A stretch of DNA of 64,000 nt. It comes from Hoylesella oralis ATCC 33269. Its GTDB lineage: Bacteria > Bacteroidota > Bacteroidia > Bacteroidales > Bacteroidaceae. The notes under the pieces were generated by a model, which worked only from the letters and a program-made list of their open reading frames with translations, ran no database searches and was not told the DNA's origin. The stretch is from contig NZ_GL833116.1 of assembly GCF_000185145.2 (NCBI RefSeq), positions 188,501-252,500 on the forward strand, given 5' to 3'. Position numbers and translations under genes: made by a program. This document shows positions 9,973 to 19,061 of the stretch, one piece after another. How positions within the stretch are numbered: position 1 is the stretch's first letter; each line of letters opens with the position of its first letter.

Positions 9973-10797
9973 TTATTCTTCTTCTTTCTTGGTCTTGCGT
10001 ATGGCACGTTTGCGCTTGGGCTTCTCCTCAACAGCAGTATTTTCCATCTTTACACCTGCCAGCTCGGGATCGATCATGATGCGTCCGCAGTACTCGCATA
10101 CGATTACTTTCTTGTGCATTTTGATATCTAACTGGCGTTGAGGTGGTATCTTGTTGAAACAGCCGCCGCATGCATCGCGCTGAACATATACAATTCCCAG
10201 CCCGTTACGGGCATTCTTGCGGATACGTTTGAAACTTGAAAGCAAACGAGGTTCTATCTTTATTTCCAGTTCTTTGGCTTTTCCTTTCAATTTATCCTCT
10301 TCCTCGCGCGTTTCCTGCATAATTTCATCAAGCTCGTTCCGCTTCTGTTCAAGGTCTCCTTGGCGGTCCTGTATCTGCTCTTGTGCCTGTTCGTAGTCGT
10401 GTTTACGTTCCTCTATTTTAATTAGAGCTTCTTTTATTTTCTTGTTGCATAGCTCTATTTCGAGTTCCTGAAACTCGATTTCTTTTGTTAGAGTATCGTA
10501 TTCGCGGTTATTCTTTACCTCGTCGAGCTGCTTCTTGTAACGGTCTACGCTTATTTGTGCCTTGGTAATATCCGCTTTTTTCTGGGTAACAGCATCCTCG
10601 AACTCCCTGATATCGGTCTGAATATTCTCTACACGTGTATTCAATCCCTCTATTTCGTCTTCCAAATCTTGTACCTCGAGCGGAAGTTCACCGCGCAGTG
10701 CGCGCTTTTCGTCGATACCCGAAAGGGTGGTCTGCAGTTGGTACAGTGCTTTTAGTTTCTCTTCTACCGACAAATCTGTAAGATCTTTCTTTGCCAT
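9973..10797 (-). CDS. Coiled-coil protein with C-terminal C4 zinc ribbon (DUF164/CdsZ-like)
   Basis: 274 residues. Residues of about 20-190 are almost continuous coiled coil rich in E, K and Q. The C-terminal part has two CxxC pairs (CGGC and CEYC, about 35 residues apart) that would bind zinc, followed by a basic tail ending KKEEE. Bacterial relatives are annotated as C4-type zinc ribbon proteins, proposed to bind nucleic acid or act with ribosomes; no firm function is known. It starts 3 bases after the stop of the Nif3-like gene and so forms a two-gene operon with it. This pairing is common in Bacteroidetes. Confidence 0.85.
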   Translation of the reverse strand: MAKKDLTDLSVEEKLKALYQLQTTLSGIDEKRALRGELPLEVQDLEDEIEGLNTRVENIQTDIREFEDAVTQKKADITKAQISVDRYKKQLDEVKNNREYDTLTKEIEFQELEIELCNKKIKEALIKIEERKHDYEQAQEQIQDRQGDLEQKRNELDEIMQETREEEDKLKGKAKELEIKIEPRLLSSFKRIRKNARNGLGIVYVQRDACGGCFNKIPPQRQLDIKMHKKVIVCEYCGRIMIDPELAGVKMENTAVEEKPKRKRAIRKTKKEEE

Positions 10798-10800
10798 ATT

Positions 10801-11589
10801 TTATAAGTAAATTATAGGATTTGTATTCGTCTTCGTGAGATAGCATCTCACATCTTTACACTTATCCTCAATGATTGATTTGAATATTTCGTTCGTAAAT
10901 TGTTCGCTCTGATAATGTCCGATGACGGCAATTTGTATCTCTTGCTCGTGTCCGAAGAACTCATGATAGTGCATCTCGCCCGTTACAAAGGCATCGGCTC
11001 CGGCCTTTATGGCGTCTGCAAGCATAAAAGAGCCGGCCCCTCCGCATAGGGCAACGCGCTCGATATCGCGCCTTAGCAGTTGATTGGCCTGCACGCATTC
11101 CACATCGAAAGTACGTTTAAGCATCAGAACAAAGTCGTCTGCCGCCAATGGCCGTGCAAGATTGCCGATCACCCCCGAGCCTCCGATTACGCCGCCGGCA
11201 CTCTTTGTTTCTCCAAGGAACTCCACATTGCTCAGCTGCATCTTCTCTGCAATCTTATGATTTACGCCGCCTAACGCGTTATCCATGTTTGTGTGCATGG
11301 ATACGATCGTAATGTTATTCTGCAAAGCCTTTATTACCGTGCGCTGTACATAGTCGGTATCGCTGATTTGCGCGAGCTTGTGAAAGATCAAAGGATGATG
11401 AGACACGATTAGATTGCAACCCAAAGACACCGCTTCGTCTACTATCTTTTCGTCGACGTCAAGACACAATAAAGCCCCTGATACTTCCGTCTCTGTTAAT
11501 CCAACCTGCAGGCCGGCATTATCGAAACCTTCCTGTAAGGGCAGAGGCGCGAATTGTTCAAGGGCGTCAACCACTTCTATAATCTTCAC
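10801..11589 (-). CDS. Nif3-like dinuclear metal-binding protein
   Basis: 262 residues, matching the shorter Nif3/DUF34 family form without the central PII-like insert. Metal-site motifs are visible: SHHPLIFHK near residue 64, MHTNMDNALGG near 98 and VTGEMHYHEF near the C-terminus. The family forms toroidal hexamers with two metals per subunit; GTP cyclohydrolase I type 2 activity has been proposed but is not established. It is first in a tight operon with the zinc-ribbon gene. Confidence 0.9.
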   Translation of the reverse strand: MKIIEVVDALEQFAPLPLQEGFDNAGLQVGLTETEVSGALLCLDVDEKIVDEAVSLGCNLIVSHHPLIFHKLAQISDTDYVQRTVIKALQNNITIVSMHTNMDNALGGVNHKIAEKMQLSNVEFLGETKSAGGVIGGSGVIGNLARPLAADDFVLMLKRTFDVECVQANQLLRRDIERVALCGGAGSFMLADAIKAGADAFVTGEMHYHEFFGHEQEIQIAVIGHYQSEQFTNEIFKSIIEDKCKDVRCYLTKTNTNPIIYL

Positions 11590-11704
11590 GCTTATATCGT
11601 TTAGAACTGCAAAGATAAGCTTTTTATTTCGGAACAGAAAGGAACAACGTTTCCGTTTAATTATTTTTAAGTATTATGTTCGGGCATGTCGTGAGGCACA
11701 GGCA

Positions 11705-11735
11705 CAAAAAACCGGCCTGAAATTCAGACCGGTTT
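11705..11735 (-). terminator. Terminator after the small-protein gene
   Basis: Stem of 13 bp with one mismatch (arms 11709-11721 and 11723-11735, very tight loop), followed on the minus strand by a run of six T. It lies about 20 bases downstream of the stop codon of the 34-residue gene. Confidence 0.75.
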
Positions 11736-11755
11736 CCGTTATTTCTCTATTGTAC

Positions 11756-11860
11756 TTATGCCAGTATGTTTGCTCTTCCGGCGTTGTACATACTCAAGAT
11801 TTCTACGCAAAATCTTCTAAATGTTCTGTTTTTTATAAACTTTTTTGTCATTTCTCTCAT
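11756..11860 (-). CDS. Small basic protein of 34 residues, function unknown
   Basis: ATG at 11860, TAA at 11756-11758. The product starts MREMTKKFIKNRTFRRF and ends AGRANILA; it is very basic in the first half with a hydrophobic stretch around VEILSMY. Support for a real gene: an A/G-rich ribosome binding region just upstream (GAAAGGTAAAAAG), a TACTTTTG -7 box on the minus strand at 11984-11991, and a strong terminator right after the stop. It occupies its own transcription unit between the Nif3-like and FetB-like genes. I do not recognise the family with certainty; it may bind RNA, membranes or the ribosome. Confidence 0.6.
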   Translation of the reverse strand: MREMTKKFIKNRTFRRFCVEILSMYNAGRANILA

Positions 11861-11983
11861 AATCTTTTTACCTTTCTATGCTAAAATTACGTTATCCATG
11901 TGGGGTGCCTCTTCACACCCTTTGTGCTTAATACCTATTGTATATATTACCGATTTGAAGCGGTATAATATTGAAGACGAGTG

Positions 11984-11991
11984 CAAAAGTA
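11984..11991 (-). promoter_or_regulatory. -7 box upstream of the 34-residue gene
   Basis: TACTTTTG on the minus strand; no well-placed TTTG -33 box is seen. The transcript would carry a leader of about 115 bases. Confidence 0.4.
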
Positions 11992-12113
11992 ACTACTTGT
12001 GGCATGTAAAAAAAGAGAATAACCGGAAAAAACCGGCCACACCCCTCATATTTTGACTTGTGTCAAATGGTTTGATTTGTATCAATGTTGCAGATAGAGC
12101 GCCCGTCTCGAAG

Positions 12114-12860
12114 TCATACACCTATGGTGTAACGGCGATAAACCCACAGTGTAACGGCCATAGACATAAGGGATGAGCAGAACATGGCTACAATGATCAG
12201 AACTTGGATTGCCGCTGCACTGACCGCACTTGTGCCGCCAAGGATCATCGTCCACATAATGACAGGCGACGAGCTTACCACAATACCCGCCGTATGGGCA
12301 ATGTTCGGCAGCGCTGTTTTCTCTATGGTGCGGCGCACGATGTATCGGGTAGCCTCGGTATATGTAGCACCATTGCCCAACAGATAGTCGTAGAGTTGGG
12401 CGTGATAGGCCGTTCCTGCATGGTAAGTGGCTAAGGCTTTGCTGTTTACGGTAATCATATTGCCGATGAGTAAGCCCACAATAGGGATGAAGAAACGCCC
12501 GTCTATGGGATTTTCGATACCCAGCGAGAGGAACAATAGATAGAGTCCGGTTGTGAGAGAACCTACCGTTACGCCAGCAAAAACGGGCATCAGAAAGCGG
12601 CGAAGGTGCAGTCTTGCCTTCACGATTACGGCTGCCGAGGCGGCTGCAGCCATCAGTAAGAACCACAAAATGTTGACGAATGTGTTGTTCATTTCTATGA
12701 TGTATTTCAGAAACAAGGCCGTAAGCGCCATAACGACCAGCATCTTCAAGAGTCCTTTAGCCAACTTCTGCCATATATTTATGCGGTAATAATAAAGTAT
12801 GTACAGTGGCAGTACAAGCAACAGCATGCCCAAGGCAAAGCCCAATACCGTTATTTCCAT
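12114..12860 (-). CDS. fetB: UPF0014-family ABC transporter permease (FetB/YbbM-like)
   Basis: 248 residues with about seven membrane helices. The family signature regions are present: a central FIPIVGLLIGNMITVNSKAL and a later LPNIAHTAGIVVSSSPVIMW. In E. coli FetAB is linked to iron homeostasis and oxidative stress and exports iron; that role is carried over by family only. The gene follows its ATPase partner after 15 bases. The symbol reflects homology, not tested function. Confidence 0.85.
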   Translation of the reverse strand: MEITVLGFALGMLLLVLPLYILYYYRINIWQKLAKGLLKMLVVMALTALFLKYIIEMNNTFVNILWFLLMAAAASAAVIVKARLHLRRFLMPVFAGVTVGSLTTGLYLLFLSLGIENPIDGRFFIPIVGLLIGNMITVNSKALATYHAGTAYHAQLYDYLLGNGATYTEATRYIVRRTIEKTALPNIAHTAGIVVSSSPVIMWTMILGGTSAVSAAAIQVLIIVAMFCSSLMSMAVTLWVYRRYTIGV

Positions 12861-12875
12861 CTTCGTTTCTCTATT

Positions 12876-13508
12876 TTATGATTGGTTTCCAAGCACGATG
12901 TGCTTATTGAAAATATCTTTTATACGTTCGTCGTTTGTCGCTATGATCATGATAGACGTGTCGTTTTTCAGTGCTGTCAGGTAGTTTTTTATCCGTTCGG
13001 CGCCATCGTCGTCCTGTTCGGATGTCGGTTCGTCGAGCAAAAACATACTGCGTATCGGCGCTGTTGCAACCGATAACAGAATGCGTTGCAGCGTGCCGCT
13101 GTCTATATCCGATAGTTTTCGGCCCCACATACTGTTGTCTACGTCCAATTGCTTCCAGTTTGCAAACAGTTTATTCTTAGAAAATTGCTGCTTTTCGTTG
13201 GCATGCAAAGCTGCAAAGGTCATAAAAAGTTCTGCCACGGTTGTGCCCTGTAGATGCAAATCTTGTGGGAGATAAGCCATCTTCTGCCTGAAATAAGCGG
13301 CCGAAAGTGGCGTTATCAGCTCGCCGTCTATGGTGGTGTATCCGCTTTCTGCCTGCTGTAATCCCATGAAAGTTCGCAGTAGTGTCGTCTTTCCGCAGCC
13401 TTTTAAGCCGCTTACACATAGGGTGTCGCCTTCTTTAACGGTAAAAGAAAGAGAATTGAAAAGCTGTTTACCGCCCATGTTCAGGCACACTTCTTTCATT
13501 TCAAGCAT
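12876..13508 (-). CDS. fetA: ABC transporter ATP-binding protein (FetA/YbbL-like)
   Basis: 210 residues from ATG at 13508 (MLEMKEVCLNMGGKQLF). The longer frame begins with TTG at 13523, but a TACCTTTG -7 box at 13535-13542 would place the transcript start only about 5 bases before it, so 13508 is preferred. Walker A is GLKGCGKTTL, Walker B is SMFLLDEPTSEQD, and the signature is degenerate (LSDIDSGTLQRI). It probably energises the FetB-like permease downstream. Confidence 0.85.
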   Translation of the reverse strand: MLEMKEVCLNMGGKQLFNSLSFTVKEGDTLCVSGLKGCGKTTLLRTFMGLQQAESGYTTIDGELITPLSAAYFRQKMAYLPQDLHLQGTTVAELFMTFAALHANEKQQFSKNKLFANWKQLDVDNSMWGRKLSDIDSGTLQRILLSVATAPIRSMFLLDEPTSEQDDDGAERIKNYLTALKNDTSIMIIATNDERIKDIFNKHIVLGNQS

Positions 13509-13616
13509 AGGGTTCCGTAGCAAATGTATGCTTGCAAAGGTAATAGTTTAATTTTAAATCGGTCGATAATTATACATTTTTTCATTTTCAGCGGCACGAA
13601 TGTCGACTTAAATACC

Positions 13617-13624
13617 TATCTTTG
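13617..13624 (+). promoter_or_regulatory. -7 box for the agmatine operon
   Basis: TATCTTTG on the plus strand 70 bases before aguA, divergent from the fetA promoter at 13535-13542. Confidence 0.5.
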
Positions 13625-13693
13625 CAATAGCAGAAGACGTTCTCTGTCTTCGGTAGGGATCAGTATTCGATGTGAAATAAAAACATTGTTCAA

Positions 13694-14803
13694 ATGATAA
13701 ACTACTCGATGAATGGCCGTAATTATATGTTTCCAGCCGAATGGTACCCCCAAAGCGGCGTGCAACTTACATGGCCTCATGCCGATACCGACTGGAAAGA
13801 ATGTCTGCATGCCATCACGGCAACGTTTGTAGAAATGGCAAAGGCCATCGTAAGGTACGAGAAACTCTTGGTTGTGGCGCAGCATGTAGACGACGTAGAA
13901 GCGCTGCTTCGCCGTGAAATAAGTGCCGAATTGTTCAAGAATATCGTGTTCTGTCGGGCTGAAAACAACGATACATGGGCGCGAGACCATGCTTTTATCA
14001 CTCTTGTTCCGGCCGACCATGCCTCCGTATATCAGGCTCAAAGTTGCTTGCTCGACTTCTGTTTCAATGGCTGGGGCGGCAAATTCGCGGCTCATTTGGA
14101 TAATGCAATCAACCGAAACGTATATTATCAGGGAGTTCTGAAAGGAGGGTATGAAAATCATACCGACTTTGTACTCGAAGGAGGTGCCGTGGAAACCGAC
14201 GGTAAAGGTACCGTATTCACTACATCCTCCTGCCTGTTGAAGGCGCCGAACCGTAATCAACCGTTGGATAAAAGGCGGATAGAAGCCAAGTTGAAGGCCG
14301 TGCTGCGTGTCCAAAGAGTTGTGTGGATAGATCATGGAAGGCTGATCGGCGACGATACGGACGGGCATATAGACACCATAGTGCGTACTTCTCCGGGCGA
14401 TACATTGCTGTATGTGGGCTGCGATAACCCCAAAGACGAGCAATATACCGACTTTCAAGCCTTGGAAGAGCAGCTGCGTACCTTTCGTACCATAGAGGGC
14501 AAACCCTATCGGTTGTTGAGACTACCTATGCCCGATGCCATTTACGACGATGATAAACAGCGCTTACCGGCCACTTATGCCAACTTTGTAATCCTGAATG
14601 GTGGACTTATTTATCCCACTTACAGGCAACCTGATAACGATAGGAGGGCTGCCGAAGTGCTGCAACAGGCATTTCCGGATAGGCAACTTGTACCCATCGA
14701 TGCCTGTACAGTTATCAAACAGCACGGTTCCCTGCACTGTCTGACCATGCAATATCCCCAAAACGTGATACAAGAAATTGGCTGTATGCCGGATATATTT
14801 TAG
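13694..14803 (+). CDS. aguA: Agmatine deiminase
   Basis: 369 residues, the usual family length. It hydrolyses agmatine to N-carbamoylputrescine and ammonia. Guanidino-group hydrolase motifs are in order: NDTWARDHAF, NGWGGKF, LEGGAVETDGKGTVFTT, IDHGRLIGDDTDGHIDT and GSLHCLT with the catalytic Cys349. N-carbamoylputrescine amidase follows 62 bases downstream, completing the route from agmatine to putrescine. Bacteroidetes commonly make polyamines from arginine in this way. Confidence 0.95.
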   Translation: MINYSMNGRNYMFPAEWYPQSGVQLTWPHADTDWKECLHAITATFVEMAKAIVRYEKLLVVAQHVDDVEALLRREISAELFKNIVFCRAENNDTWARDHAFITLVPADHASVYQAQSCLLDFCFNGWGGKFAAHLDNAINRNVYYQGVLKGGYENHTDFVLEGGAVETDGKGTVFTTSSCLLKAPNRNQPLDKRRIEAKLKAVLRVQRVVWIDHGRLIGDDTDGHIDTIVRTSPGDTLLYVGCDNPKDEQYTDFQALEEQLRTFRTIEGKPYRLLRLPMPDAIYDDDKQRLPATYANFVILNGGLIYPTYRQPDNDRRAAEVLQQAFPDRQLVPIDACTVIKQHGSLHCLTMQYPQNVIQEIGCMPDIF

Positions 14804-14865
14804 TTCTATCGCGCATACACCATCGTATTATTACAGACACATTATTATAATATTATTGCTACATC

Positions 14866-15750
14866 ATGAGAAAAATAAAGATAGGTGTGCTGCAAATGCA
14901 CAATACGGCGTCGGCGGAAGACAATCGGATGCGGTTGGCAGAGGGCATAACCGACCTTGCCAAGCGGGGTGCACAGCTCGTTGTGCTGCAAGAGTTGCAC
15001 AATACGTTGTACTTCTGTCAAACGGAAACGGTCGATAACTTTAATCTCTCGGAGCCTATTCCGGGCCCTTCAACGGCCGTATTCGGCGATTTGGCGAAGA
15101 CACTTGGCGTGGTTATCGTTGCTTCGCTGTTCGAAAAGCGGGCACCGGGCCTATATCATAACACGGCAGTGGTACTGGATACCGACGGCAGCATAGCCGG
15201 AAAGTACCGCAAGATGCACATTCCAGACGATCCGGCCTATTATGAGAAGTTCTATTTTACGCCCGGAGATATCGGTTTTCACCCTATTGAAACGAGCATA
15301 GGCCGACTGGGCGTGCTTGTTTGTTGGGATCAGTGGTACCCCGAGGCTGCCCGTCTGATGGCCTTAGAAGGCGCTGAACTGCTGATATATCCTACAGCTA
15401 TCGGCTACGAAAGTCGAGATACGGCCGATGAACAGCAAAGACAACGCGACGCGTGGGCCATTGTACAGCGCGGACATGCCGTTGCAAACGGGCTACCCGT
15501 GGTAACTGTCAACCGTGTAGGCTTCGAACACGATCCTTCGGGGCAAACTGAAGGCATACAATTTTGGGGGAGTAGCTTCGTTGCAGGGCCCCAAGGAGAG
15601 CTGTATTACCGTGCTTCGGAGACGGAAGAGGACAGTGCCGTGGTAGAAATAGACCTTGATCATGGCGAACAGGTGCGCCGTTGGTGGCCGTTCTTTCGCG
15701 ATCGACGCATAGAAGAGTACGGGGGGATTACAAAAAGATACGGCCTGTAG
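14866..15750 (+). CDS. aguB: N-carbamoylputrescine amidase
   Basis: 294 residues, nitrilase superfamily. It converts N-carbamoylputrescine to putrescine, CO2 and ammonia. The Glu-Lys-Cys triad is visible: Glu in VVLQELHNT, Lys in KYRKMHIPDDP and Cys153 in LVCWDQWYPEAARLMAL. It ends with RRWWPFFRDRRIEEY, typical of this branch. It forms an operon with aguA. Confidence 0.95.
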   Translation: MRKIKIGVLQMHNTASAEDNRMRLAEGITDLAKRGAQLVVLQELHNTLYFCQTETVDNFNLSEPIPGPSTAVFGDLAKTLGVVIVASLFEKRAPGLYHNTAVVLDTDGSIAGKYRKMHIPDDPAYYEKFYFTPGDIGFHPIETSIGRLGVLVCWDQWYPEAARLMALEGAELLIYPTAIGYESRDTADEQQRQRDAWAIVQRGHAVANGLPVVTVNRVGFEHDPSGQTEGIQFWGSSFVAGPQGELYYRASETEEDSAVVEIDLDHGEQVRRWWPFFRDRRIEEYGGITKRYGL

Positions 15751-15849
15751 GTTCGTGAAAACGATATTATTCCAACTGAATATGGCATGCTTTCGGGTAA
15801 CGGGAGGCGTGAGCGATTGTTTATTTTAATATTTTTAATATCTATTTTT

Positions 15850-16833
15850 ATGATGAATAAATTCTACAAAATTAGTCTTTCTTTCTTGTTTTTGCTTTGT
15901 GCAGCAGGTGTAAAAGCTGAAAGCAAGTTGATTAAAGTTACTTCGTCGGATACGCAGATGACGTTTTCGTATCTGCCGAACGGTATGGTCGATCGTGCAA
16001 TTCTAACTACCCAAGACGTTGGCCCTATGGGGAAAACCGTCTTTATCTTTACATATGAGAGCGATAGGGTGATAGAAAATGTTGTTGAAACCGTGCTTGG
16101 AGATGAAATGCACCAGCGAAGAACCTCGGTAATAAAGGACGGATTGATTACCGAAGAGACGTTGGAAACGGAGGAAGACGGTATGGATATGGTGGGTGGA
16201 GTAGTACAATATGAGAAACAAAAGACCTATCGTTACAAATATGATACCCGGCAACGCATGACAGAGGTTACAGCCATCGATAATGAGAATACCGAAGTGC
16301 ATTACTCCTTTACGTGGCAAGGCGATAATATAACTAAGGTTACGATTACCGTAAACGGCAATTATGCGGGATACATCGACTACGGTTATTATGATGTAAG
16401 CGCGAATAAGCATCTTACAATGCTGTATTGTCCGGTGGTAATCGTCTGTTCGTATGGCGGAATGATACCTTACGGGCAAATTCAGGCGGGCAACTATGGA
16501 GTGCCTCCGGTAGGGTTGCTTCGCGAAATCAGTTTCCGTGTGGACAATACCTATGCCGATAAACTCGACATTGCAGCCGATGATATCAGCCTAAGTTATG
16601 AAAACGGAGCCGACGGATTGGTTAGAAATATCCGACAGATGGAGGGTGCGGAGCTGGATGTCATATCGTTGGAATGGGATGTTACGAGTGGAATTAGGCA
16701 TTATGCGGAGCGTGTAATAGACGGTGAGGCTGCATATTACGACCTTGGCGGGCGCAAATTGCCGCAGCGCGGGCACAGACTGACGATTGTAAAAGGTGCC
16801 GACGGCAAAACGAAAAAGGTGTTGAACCGCTGA
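15850..16833 (+). CDS. Secreted protein of unknown function
   Basis: About 327 residues from ATG at 15850 (MMNKFYKISLSFLFLLCAAG; the next codon, 15853, is also ATG). The signal peptide ends near AGVKAES. The body is beta-rich, with repeated alternating hydrophobic and charged strands (TMTFSYLPNG-like, YRYKYDTRQRMTEV, HYSFTWQGDNITKV) reminiscent of DUF4595-type or RHS-like sandwich proteins; I cannot name the family. The C-terminus YYDLGGRKLPQRG followed by IVKGADGKTKKVLNR matches a tail frequent on Prevotella secreted proteins. It stands alone and ends at a shared convergent terminator. Confidence 0.75.
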   Translation: MMNKFYKISLSFLFLLCAAGVKAESKLIKVTSSDTQMTFSYLPNGMVDRAILTTQDVGPMGKTVFIFTYESDRVIENVVETVLGDEMHQRRTSVIKDGLITEETLETEEDGMDMVGGVVQYEKQKTYRYKYDTRQRMTEVTAIDNENTEVHYSFTWQGDNITKVTITVNGNYAGYIDYGYYDVSANKHLTMLYCPVVIVCSYGGMIPYGQIQAGNYGVPPVGLLREISFRVDNTYADKLDIAADDISLSYENGADGLVRNIRQMEGAELDVISLEWDVTSGIRHYAERVIDGEAAYYDLGGRKLPQRGHRLTIVKGADGKTKKVLNR

Positions 16834-16880
16834 TAAGTTGTAGGGATAGGTGAGCTATATCTACTTCTTATGCTGCTTAT

Positions 16881-16911
16881 ATGGCCTGTCTATCGCACAT
16901 AGACAGGCCAT
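16881..16911. terminator. Hairpin between convergent genes
   Basis: A perfect 13-bp stem (16881-16893 with 16899-16911, 5-base loop) between the genes ending at 16833 and 16962. It has no T-run on either side, but its position suggests bidirectional termination. Confidence 0.6.
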
Positions 16912-16961
16912 GTGTCTTTGGAATATACAGCATATAATCGGAGAAAAAGCAAGAAACGGAG

Positions 16962-17954
16962 CTATTTCTTCTTATCCAATTTAATCATAAGCAGGCCGAT
17001 GCCTGTCCATACAAGTTCTCTCAACCGCACGATGAGGGCCACAAAAATGCCGGCATTTGCCGTCATTCCCATGTTTGTTACAGACATCAAGAAGCCGCCT
17101 TCGCGCCCTCCAAGTTGCAAAGGCATAAAGAACAAGAGGTTTGCAAACAGCGTAGTGAAGGCGATAATGAGGATACATTGCAGGTAATTTGCACTGGGCA
17201 TGAGCACCAGCAGTATGAAAAACACCTCTAAGGCCGAACATATACGGCAGGTCATTTCCAAGAATACGGCCGCTACGAAAGTCTTCTTGTTTTGCTTGTG
17301 CAGGGCTGCAATCTGCATGTCGATAGTGTCTAACTGCTCCCGATGGCTTTCTATGAACGGTTGTGCCCATTTCTTTAGGTAAGGTATGTGGCGCAGAATG
17401 TTCATGGCCCGCACGGCCAGTCCTTTTCGGTAGCCCGTTATGAAGAACCAAATGCCCAATATGCAGAACACGCCTACGGCAGCTATCAGCATTGCTATGG
17501 GCAGATTTACGGGCTCGGTACATATATATAGCACGCACGAAAGCAGCCAAAAGCAGAAATGAGTGAATATGTGAGTCATTACATAGAGTATGACCGACGA
17601 CGATGCACGTTCGGTTCCGATCTTCGGGGCCAGCTCCATAATGCGGTAAGGCTCGCCGCCCATCAGTCCTCCGGGCGTGGCATAGTTCAGCGCAAAGCCC
17701 GATACGGTGATCTTATACAGCCACCGGAAGCTCACATGTTCCTGCTGTTTATCGTCGTTGCCTGCATTGATGATGAGATACCATGCGCCTGTATTGAACA
17801 GATATAAGAAAGCCCAAAGCACGACAACTGCTGCAAACCAATAGCCTGCATGCCGCAAACCGTTCCATACTTCGGTAAAATCGAGCTGCGTAACCATGAC
17901 AGCCAGCAGCAGTATACCGAAGATGAAAAAGGCGTTCTGGTATCTCTTTTTCAT
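16962..17954 (-). CDS. Lysylphosphatidylglycerol synthase-type flippase domain protein (UPF0104)
   Basis: 330 residues with roughly eight membrane helices. Family hallmarks are [15 protein letters not shown] near residue 90 and [13 protein letters not shown] near residue 275. The soluble aminoacyl-transferase domain of MprF is absent, so it is the membrane part only. It probably handles a lipid substrate at the inner membrane; the exact substrate is unknown. It is the last gene of a four-gene minus-strand operon, starting 3 bases after pdxA. Confidence 0.85.
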   Translation of the reverse strand: MKKRYQNAFFIFGILLLAVMVTQLDFTEVWNGLRHAGYWFAAVVVLWAFLYLFNTGAWYLIINAGNDDKQQEHVSFRWLYKITVSGFALNYATPGGLMGGEPYRIMELAPKIGTERASSSVILYVMTHIFTHFCFWLLSCVLYICTEPVNLPIAMLIAAVGVFCILGIWFFITGYRKGLAVRAMNILRHIPYLKKWAQPFIESHREQLDTIDMQIAALHKQNKKTFVAAVFLEMTCRICSALEVFFILLVLMPSANYLQCILIIAFTTLFANLLFFMPLQLGGREGGFLMSVTNMGMTANAGIFVALIVRLRELVWTGIGLLMIKLDKKK

Positions 17955-17957
17955 GCT

Positions 17958-19061
17958 TTATTGCTCGGATGCCGCTGTTTGTTCGTGCTTCTTGGGGATA
18001 GAGAAGCGCACTTTTTCGCTCTCATCCCGCTTCTCATGATAGAGTTTACGTAAAGGGTTTCCCATCGGTTCGTCGTATTCGTTACGGTTACGGAAGGTGT
18101 CTATGGCAAGATAAATGGCCTGACGCAGCGGGTTTTCGTCGGTAAGTTGTTGCCTATCCGTACAGAATATGTCGTTGCAATAGGGTGCCGTGCACACGAT
18201 GGGGAGCCCTGTAAGCAGGCTGATATTATCGGATGGCGACAGCGTATGCAACGGTATGGCGCCTTGATCGTGGTACATAGCCAAGATAGCATCGAAGGCA
18301 TCGTAGTCTGTACTGCCGAAGAAACGCTCTGCAGGGTACGGTCCAAAAGCGTTGATACCGTTCTCTGCGAGCTTTGCAATAGCCGGTTTGATGATGTTTT
18401 CTTCCTCTGTACCGCCGGCATCGGGGTTGAGTGCAAGCACTGCAATGCGCGGGCACGAGATACGGAAGTCGCGTTTCAATGCGTTGAAAAGTATTTTGGC
18501 TTTAGTTATGATGCCTTCCTGACTGATGTTATTACTTACATCTTTCAGGGCAACACCATTGGTTACCGTGGCTATACGCATAGAATTGTTGATGTAAAGG
18601 GCGAGTCCTTTTTTACCGTCTCCTATGCATGTTTCTACATAACTGTCGGTTCCTTTGAATTTGAAGCCCTCTCCTTTGACGTTAGAATTACAGATCGGCG
18701 CCGTTACCAATACGTCGTAAGCATCGTGACGGAAATCTGTCATGGCCTTGTCGAGTGCTTTCAGCGCTGCTTCGCCCGACTCCTGTGTGGGTGTTCCCAT
18801 ATCTATTTTCACTTCATCATCGAAACATGGCAGCAGATTAATACGCCCGTTGCAGGCCTCTTCGGCACTGTTGATAATGCTGAAGTTGGCCTCTAAGTCG
18901 AGTGCCTTGCGGTGGTAAGCCGCCACTTTGGGCGAACCGTAGATGATAGGCGTGCACAGTTCGAGCATTTCAGGTTCGGCAAAAGCCTTGAATATCATCT
19001 CATAACCGATGCCATTCGTATCGCCATGCGTTATTGCTACGCGAATTTTCTTATCTTCCAT
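17958..19061 (-). CDS. pdxA: 4-hydroxythreonine-4-phosphate dehydrogenase
   Basis: 367 residues. It oxidises 4-phosphooxy-threonine in pyridoxal 5'-phosphate synthesis (DXP-dependent route). Motifs: ITHGDTNGIGYEMI at the N-terminus, TAPICN with the substrate site, LALNPDAGG, and YHDQGAIPLH with metal-binding His. The C-terminus has a charged extension (PKKHEQTAASEQ). Its ATG overlaps the stop of the DUF4837 gene by one base (TAATG), so translation is probably coupled. Confidence 0.93.
   Translation of the reverse strand: MEDKKIRVAITHGDTNGIGYEMIFKAFAEPEMLELCTPIIYGSPKVAAYHRKALDLEANFSIINSAEEACNGRINLLPCFDDEVKIDMGTPTQESGEAALKALDKAMTDFRHDAYDVLVTAPICNSNVKGEGFKFKGTDSYVETCIGDGKKGLALYINNSMRIATVTNGVALKDVSNNISQEGIITKAKILFNALKRDFRISCPRIAVLALNPDAGGTEEENIIKPAIAKLAENGINAFGPYPAERFFGSTDYDAFDAILAMYHDQGAIPLHTLSPSDNISLLTGLPIVCTAPYCNDIFCTDRQQLTDENPLRQAIYLAIDTFRNRNEYDEPMGNPLRKLYHEKRDESEKVRFSIPKKHEQTAASEQ

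Noticed and set aside
13694..14458. 280-residue minus-strand open frame (13616-14458) over aguA
   Set aside because: Antisense to a gene with full agmatine deiminase motifs.
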